A stretch of 64,000 nucleotides of DNA from assembly GCA_020635495.1 (NCBI GenBank), contig JACJZQ010000017.1:25714-89713 (forward strand). The letters are read 5' to 3'. Of this stretch, positions 60,141-64,000 are shown in pieces. The DNA is from Flavobacteriales bacterium (GTDB taxonomy: Bacteria; Bacteroidota; Bacteroidia; UBA10329). Under the pieces are notes generated by a model, which saw nothing but the letters and a program-made list of their open reading frames with translations, had not been told where the DNA came from and ran no database searches. The translations under genes were made by a program, and so were the position numbers. The stretch's first letter is position 1. Every line of letters starts with the position of its first letter.

Positions 60141-61072
60141 TTTGCGAGGAAAGCAGCAATGTCATCTACCAACACGTTGGCCTGTTTGCTGATTCTTGGG
60201 ATGTTCGCAAACCCATGAATGGTGTTCTTGTATTCCTTGAAAATAGCCTGATTGCCAGCTGCTAGAAGCTTTGCATAATAGGCTTCTCCTTCATCTTTCA
60301 ATGGGTCGTGATCTGAGGTGCTGACAAAAGCCGAAGGGAGATTTGAGAGGTCTTCGGTGAGAAGTGGAGACATGAGCGGATTCAATTTGTCCTCAGGTGT
60401 TTTGGCATAATGGTCCACAAACCAATGCATCATATCTTTGGTGAGCAGATAGCCGTCCTTGAATTTGTCGATGGAAGGATGATTCAACCGCGCATCTGCA
60501 GCAGGGTAGATGAGCACTTGCTTGGCTATTTTCGGGCCGTTTTCATCTCTGGAAAGGATACTGGTAACCGTGGCAAGATTGCCACCCGCACTGTCTCCCA
60601 TCACCACAAGATCTTTCGGATTTCCGCCATAAGCGGCCGCGTTGCTACTTGCCCACAACAGCGCATCGTAACAGTCATAAACAGGAATCGGGAATTTGTA
60701 CTCAGGAGCTAACCGATAACCGACCGAAATGACCAACGCGCCTGTTTTCTTGGCAATGCGTCTGCAGAGGTCATCATGCGACTCTATGTCTCGCAGAACA
60801 AATCCGCCACCGTGGTAAAAGACTATGGTCTTGAGATTCTCTTCTTGGGTTGGTCGATAAATTCGAACAGGAATTTGCGAACCGTCCCGAACAGGGATTT
60901 CCAAATTCTCAACTTTCTCCATTTCTGGAGAGGGGAACTCCGCAATTCGTTTTTGTCTTGGCCAAGTTTTGGCGTTCGCCCTTCTGATAGAAGTGGGTTT
61001 CAGCTTAGAATAATCAGCGTTAAGAACCCTGTGGAAGTAAAAAAGAACAAGTTGGATCTTGAATGGTAGCAT
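60137..61072 (-). CDS. Alpha/beta hydrolase, hormone-sensitive-lipase type
   Basis: A 311-residue esterase or lipase-like enzyme. The oxyanion motif HGGGFVL, the nucleophile elbow GDSAGGN, VISVGYRLAPEYKFP, the aspartate region STSDHDPLKDEGEAYY and the C-terminal histidine in IHGFAN give a complete Ser-Asp-His triad of the HSL (GDSAG) family. It would hydrolyse short- or medium-chain esters. The N-terminus (LPFKIQLVLFYFHRVL) is hydrophobic but not a clear signal peptide, so location is uncertain. Convergent with aroA. Confidence 0.88.
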   Translation of the reverse strand: MLPFKIQLVLFYFHRVLNADYSKLKPTSIRRANAKTWPRQKRIAEFPSPEMEKVENLEIPVRDGSQIPVRIYRPTQEENLKTIVFYHGGGFVLRDIESHDDLCRRIAKKTGALVISVGYRLAPEYKFPIPVYDCYDALLWASSNAAAYGGNPKDLVVMGDSAGGNLATVTSILSRDENGPKIAKQVLIYPAADARLNHPSIDKFKDGYLLTKDMMHWFVDHYAKTPEDKLNPLMSPLLTEDLSNLPSAFVSTSDHDPLKDEGEAYYAKLLAAGNQAIFKEYKNTIHGFANIPRISKQANVLVDDIAAFLAN

Positions 61073-61115
61073 GATTGGTAAAAGTAGAATTCCTGTTTCG
61101 GTTTGTTCAGCTAGT

Positions 61116-61123
61116 TATCTTTA
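61116..61123 (+). promoter_or_regulatory. Candidate minus-7 box (TATCTTTA)
   Basis: One mismatch from TAnnTTTG, 4 bases before the ATG at 61128; predicted leaderless message. Confidence 0.45.
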
Positions 61124-61127
61124 GCTC

Positions 61128-61592
61128 ATGAACAGAATCCTCAAACTTCAAGACCAGTTGAAGAGTGTTCCTTTTGGGAATAGCATCTTCTCTGGGATTT
61201 TAGCGCGTTTCGCACCGTATTTCACCACCATAAAGCCCAAGGTGGTAGAATTACGCCCCAATTACATGAAGGCTTCCATGAAGAAGCGGAAAGCGGTTCA
61301 TAATCACCTCAAGACCGTACACGCCATTGCCATGTGCAATCTGTGCGAGTTTACCGGTGGTATTCTGATGGAAGCGTCCATTCCACAACACAGAAGATGG
61401 ATTCCGGTGGCGATGACGGTCAATTATGTGAAAAAGGCAATGACGGATCTCACCGCTACTTGCGATCTGAGTCACGTTGATTGGGAAACCTGCGATGAGG
61501 TGATCTGCAATGTCTCGGTAAGAGACACTAGCGATGTGGAGGTGATGAATGCCGCCATTACCATGAAGGTTTCTGACAAGCCCAAGAAGTAA
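61128..61592 (+). CDS. DUF4442 (hotdog-fold) protein
   Basis: A 154-residue protein of the DUF4442 family, related to hotdog-fold thioesterases. The segment KAVHNHLKTVHAIAMCNLCEFTGGILMEA and the strand pattern WIPVAMTVNYVKKAMTDLTA are typical of the family. A role in hydrolysing acyl-CoA thioesters is possible but unproven. It is flanked by a hydrolase gene on the opposite strand and ends 1 base from the convergent lptG stop. No signal peptide. Confidence 0.82.
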   Translation: MNRILKLQDQLKSVPFGNSIFSGILARFAPYFTTIKPKVVELRPNYMKASMKKRKAVHNHLKTVHAIAMCNLCEFTGGILMEASIPQHRRWIPVAMTVNYVKKAMTDLTATCDLSHVDWETCDEVICNVSVRDTSDVEVMNAAITMKVSDKPKK

Positions 61593-61593
61593 C

Positions 61594-62673
61594 TTATTTG
61601 GGTGCTTTGTAAAGCATCCAACTTCCGAGTATCAGGTACAGGATATTCGGAATCCAAACCGCTAATCCAACCGACATGTTGCCTTCTATGGCAAATGTCT
61701 GAGATACTTGCATAAACAGGATGTAGGAGAAACTGAGAAGGAGTCCGAGCCCGATGTGCATACCAATTCCACCTCGCACTTTTCTGCTGGCCAAACTCAC
61801 TCCGATAATGGTGAGAATGAACGCGGCAAACGGCAAAGAAGAACGTTTGGCCCGTTCTACTTTGAAGTAATCGACATAATCTGAACCACGCATTTCTTCT
61901 GTGGCAATGAAATCGTTCAGCTGATAATAATCCATCGCCTCCACGATTTTCAATCGCTGCCCAAAATCTTTTGGGTGAAACGGATAAACCGTGTCCATTT
62001 GGTCTCCTTTGCGAACATGTTCTTTCAGCCCATCGAACGTACGTTCATAATACTTCTTCACGCTCCATTTTTTGATGGAGGTATCGTAGACAATGTGGTC
62101 TGAAATGAGCTTGTAGGTCAGTTCTCCATCCTTGAATTTCTCCAAAGAGAATTTGTAGCCTGTCATTCGCTCGGCACTGTACGAATCGAAGTAAATGAAG
62201 GTGCCAGGTTCTACCTGATAATGCTGATTTCGGCCGTAGAATTTCCATGGGCGATTGATGTATTTATTCTCGAAAGCAATGCGGTTCTCATTGGCTTTCG
62301 GAATGACCAAATGGTTGAGATAGAGGCTCAAAGTTGCTAAGACCGTTGCCCCAATGAGATACGGAACCATCATGCGGTAAAAACTGACTCCGCTGCTTAG
62401 AATGGCCACAATTTCTGACCGATACGCCATTCTGGAAGTGAACAGGATAACGGCCACAAAAATGAAGAGCGGACTGAACAGATTGGCGAAGTAGGGGATG
62501 AAGTAAACGTAGTATTCGGTGATGACGGTGAAGAAAGACAGGTTGTGCTCAATGAAGTTGTCGATCTTCTCACTGAGGTCGAACACTACAGTGATGCAGA
62601 TGATCAGCCCGATGGTGAAGAAGAACGTTCCGAGGAACTGTTTGAGTATGTATCTGTCTAACTTGGTAAACAC
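61594..62673 (-). CDS. LPS export permease, LptG/YjgQ family
   Basis: A 359-residue inner-membrane protein of the YjgP/YjgQ (LptF/LptG) family that couples with LptB to extract lipopolysaccharide from the inner membrane. About six transmembrane helices (three before and three after a periplasmic beta domain, about 135-265), beginning KLDRYILKQFLGTFFFTIGL and with VILFTSRMAYRSEIVAILSSG, the LptB-contacting coupling-helix region. The gene is 6 bases after tgt on the same strand. LptF versus LptG cannot be separated by sequence alone. Confidence 0.9.
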   Translation of the reverse strand: MFTKLDRYILKQFLGTFFFTIGLIICITVVFDLSEKIDNFIEHNLSFFTVITEYYVYFIPYFANLFSPLFIFVAVILFTSRMAYRSEIVAILSSGVSFYRMMVPYLIGATVLATLSLYLNHLVIPKANENRIAFENKYINRPWKFYGRNQHYQVEPGTFIYFDSYSAERMTGYKFSLEKFKDGELTYKLISDHIVYDTSIKKWSVKKYYERTFDGLKEHVRKGDQMDTVYPFHPKDFGQRLKIVEAMDYYQLNDFIATEEMRGSDYVDYFKVERAKRSSLPFAAFILTIIGVSLASRKVRGGIGMHIGLGLLLSFSYILFMQVSQTFAIEGNMSVGLAVWIPNILYLILGSWMLYKAPK

Positions 62674-62679
62674 GGTTGT

Positions 62680-63822
62680 TTACAGTCTGGTAAGCAATTT
62701 AGGCACCATTTGGTCCTTCCAAGCGCGGTAATCGCCCGCTTCTATGTGCAGCCTTGCCTGACGCATCAACTCTAAATAGAATGCCAAATTGTGTATGCTG
62801 GTAATTTGCGGTCCGAGCAATTCTTTCGTTGCGAATAGATGCCGAACATATGCTTTGCTGTAAGTGGAATCAACAAAGCTTGTTCCTGTTTCATCCAACG
62901 GAGAAAAATCGCGTTGCCACTTTTTGTTCTTGATGTTGATGATGCCGTTCCACGTGTAAATGAGTCCGTGGCGAGCGTTACGGGTAGGAAGCACGCAATC
63001 GAACATATCAACGCCCAAAGCAATGTTTTCCAACAGGTTGGCTGGCGTTCCAACGCCCATCAAATAACGCGGTCTGTCCTCTGGCAGAATGCTGCAGACA
63101 ATGTCCGTCATGGCATACATTTCCTCGTCAGGTTCGCCAACACTCAATCCTCCAATGGCATTTCCTTCTCGTCCGAAAGATGCAATGGTCTCGGCACTTT
63201 CAATTCGCAGGTCCTTGTAGGTAGAACCCTGCACGATGGGAAACAAGGATTGATGGTAACCATACATTCCTGAAGTAGAATCCACGTACTCTGTGCAGCG
63301 TTTTAGCCAACGGTGCGTCATATGCATGGAGTCTTTGGCATACTTGTACTCGCACGGATAGGGCGTGCACTCATCAAACGCCATGATAATGTCAGCGCCA
63401 ATGCTGCGCTGAATATCCATGGCAGATTCTGGACTGAAAAAATGCTTGGAACCGTCAATATGCGAAGCGAAGGTTACGCCTTCTTCCGTGATTTTCCGCT
63501 TGTGCGCCAAAGAATAAACCTGGTAGCCACCACTATCGGTAAGAATCGGTTTGTTCCAATTCATGAAACGATGCAAACCACCGGCCTCTTCCAGAATTTC
63601 TGTTCCGGGTCGTAGATAAAGATGATAGGTGTTGCCAAGAATGATCTCGGCCTTGATATCCTCCGTCAGTTCGTGCTGATGCACCCCTTTTACCGTGCCC
63701 AACGTGCCAACCGGCATGAAGATGGGCGTTTCAATCACACCGTGGTCGGTTGTTATCTGTCCTCTACGGGCTTTCGATTGCGGGTCGGTATGTGTCAGAT
63801 TGAACTTAAGGGCCATGTTCAT
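62680..63822 (-). CDS. tgt: tRNA-guanine transglycosylase (queuosine biosynthesis)
   Basis: A 380-residue enzyme exchanging guanine for a queuosine precursor at position 34 of GUN-anticodon tRNAs. Active-site segments ILTDSGGYQVYSL, IIMAFDECTPYP, GGLSVGEP, MGVGTPANLLENIA and DCVLPTRNARHG are present. The C-terminal zinc site of most bacterial Tgts (CxCxxC...H) is not: the aligned stretch reads GTSFVDSTYSKAYVRHLF, without cysteine. I recall that Bacteroidota Tgts share this loss. Start chosen at ATG 63822 (63816 also possible), just behind the minus-7 box; the TTG at 63834 is within the promoter. Operon with lptG. Confidence 0.92.
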   Translation of the reverse strand: MNMALKFNLTHTDPQSKARRGQITTDHGVIETPIFMPVGTLGTVKGVHQHELTEDIKAEIILGNTYHLYLRPGTEILEEAGGLHRFMNWNKPILTDSGGYQVYSLAHKRKITEEGVTFASHIDGSKHFFSPESAMDIQRSIGADIIMAFDECTPYPCEYKYAKDSMHMTHRWLKRCTEYVDSTSGMYGYHQSLFPIVQGSTYKDLRIESAETIASFGREGNAIGGLSVGEPDEEMYAMTDIVCSILPEDRPRYLMGVGTPANLLENIALGVDMFDCVLPTRNARHGLIYTWNGIINIKNKKWQRDFSPLDETGTSFVDSTYSKAYVRHLFATKELLGPQITSIHNLAFYLELMRQARLHIEAGDYRAWKDQMVPKLLTRL

Positions 63823-63831
63823 AAAATCGCC

Positions 63832-63839
63832 CAAATGTA
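63832..63839 (-). promoter_or_regulatory. Minus-7 box (TACATTTG) of tgt-lptG
   Basis: Exact TAnnTTTG match on the minus strand, about 10 bases before the tgt ATG at 63822. Confidence 0.55.
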
Positions 63840-63863
63840 CTTAAATGCCCTTCAGCCGTTGGT

Positions 63864-63871
63864 TAGTTTTG
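63864..63871 (+). promoter_or_regulatory. Minus-7 box (TAGTTTTG) of the right-edge gene
   Basis: Exact TAnnTTTG match, 10 bases before the ATG at 63882; divergent from the tgt promoter. Confidence 0.5.
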
Positions 63872-63881
63872 GCCAAGTATC

Positions 63882-64000
63882 ATGCAAACCATCGACTTCC
63901 AAAATCTTCCGTTGTGGCAACTCATTTCTGCGGGTTGTTTTGTTGCGGCATTGCTGATTCAACTGTTCTATTATCTGTTCTTTTTCATTCGGTTGGCGCT
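63882..64000 (+). CDS. Membrane-anchored glycosyltransferase, N-terminus only (cut by window edge)
   Basis: The first 39 codons are visible: a polar start (MQTIDFQNLPLWQ) and a long hydrophobic helix (LISAGCFVAALLIQLFYYLF) ending FFIRLA. This pattern, a single N-terminal helix ending IQLFYYLFFFxRLA, is typical of Bacteroidota family 2 glycosyltransferases with an N-terminal membrane anchor. The catalytic domain is outside the window, so the assignment rests on this N-terminus and is tentative. Expressed from a near-leaderless promoter. Confidence 0.5.
   Translation, partial: MQTIDFQNLPLWQLISAGCFVAALLIQLFYYLFFFIRLA

Overview
The window is a chromosomal segment of a Bacteroidota bacterium, most likely a Flavobacteriales-type marine or freshwater relative. 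The evidence is a short (about 287-residue once frame-corrected) RpoD, Bacteroidota-type promoters (TAnnTTTG minus-7 boxes, often within a few bases of the start codon), two TonB-dependent receptors with N-terminal carboxypeptidase-like domains, an aminopeptidase ending in a type IX secretion sorting domain, the long form of GAPDH, a fused DAHP synthase/chorismate mutase, and a Tgt without the usual zinc cysteines. No rRNA, tRNA, CRISPR array, prophage or transposase gene was recognised.

Layout. 1-2691: left-truncated TonB receptor, then a compact trio (zinc-ribbon membrane protein, four-helix membrane protein, exported protein). 2654-8104: phosphohexomutase, MltG, GNAT enzyme and DapF on the minus strand, facing a DegQ/HtrA protease. 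8105-12482: REPIN-like repeat, an unknown lipoprotein, a repeat-like/structured element, rpoD with a frameshift, gap, and a possible 31-residue membrane peptide. 12484-18780: second TonB receptor, an unusual YD-repeat/AAA+ fusion, then an accessory patch: heptanucleotide repeats, a phased 21-bp repeat array, an orphan terminator with a gene remnant, and a DMP19-family gene flanked by a perfect inverted repeat. 18781-25584: MoxR plus three parvulin/SurA-like proteins, and guaB. 25723-34496: lipoprotein-GMC oxidoreductase-PhoD operon, sodium:solute symporter, glycosyltransferase-like and sulfotransferase-like genes, recR, and a GT2/polyprenyl-sugar-transferase fusion. 34550-35893: 2-oxoacid dehydrogenase E2.

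35975-51178 is the most remarkable part: five consecutive plus-strand genes for large exported proteins. Four share a TPR, PD40 beta-propeller and carboxypeptidase-like architecture related to the type IX secretion protein PorE. Two of these end in peptidoglycan-binding OmpA domains; one of the two carries a roughly 545-residue coiled coil and the other an extra seven-bladed WD40 propeller. The fifth protein (1462 residues) has no propeller but a carboxypeptidase-like start, a recurring helical module, a tandemly repeated coiled coil and TPR-like repeats. I infer an envelope scaffold or assembly machine built from diverged paralogues.

51182-64000: DnaQ-like exonuclease, FAH-family hydrolase and DUF1295 reductase continue the operon direction; then a secreted M1 aminopeptidase, an aroC-aroG/CM-aroB-aroA operon with overlapping genes, an alpha/beta hydrolase, a DUF4442 protein, lptG, tgt, and the first 39 codons of a membrane glycosyltransferase.
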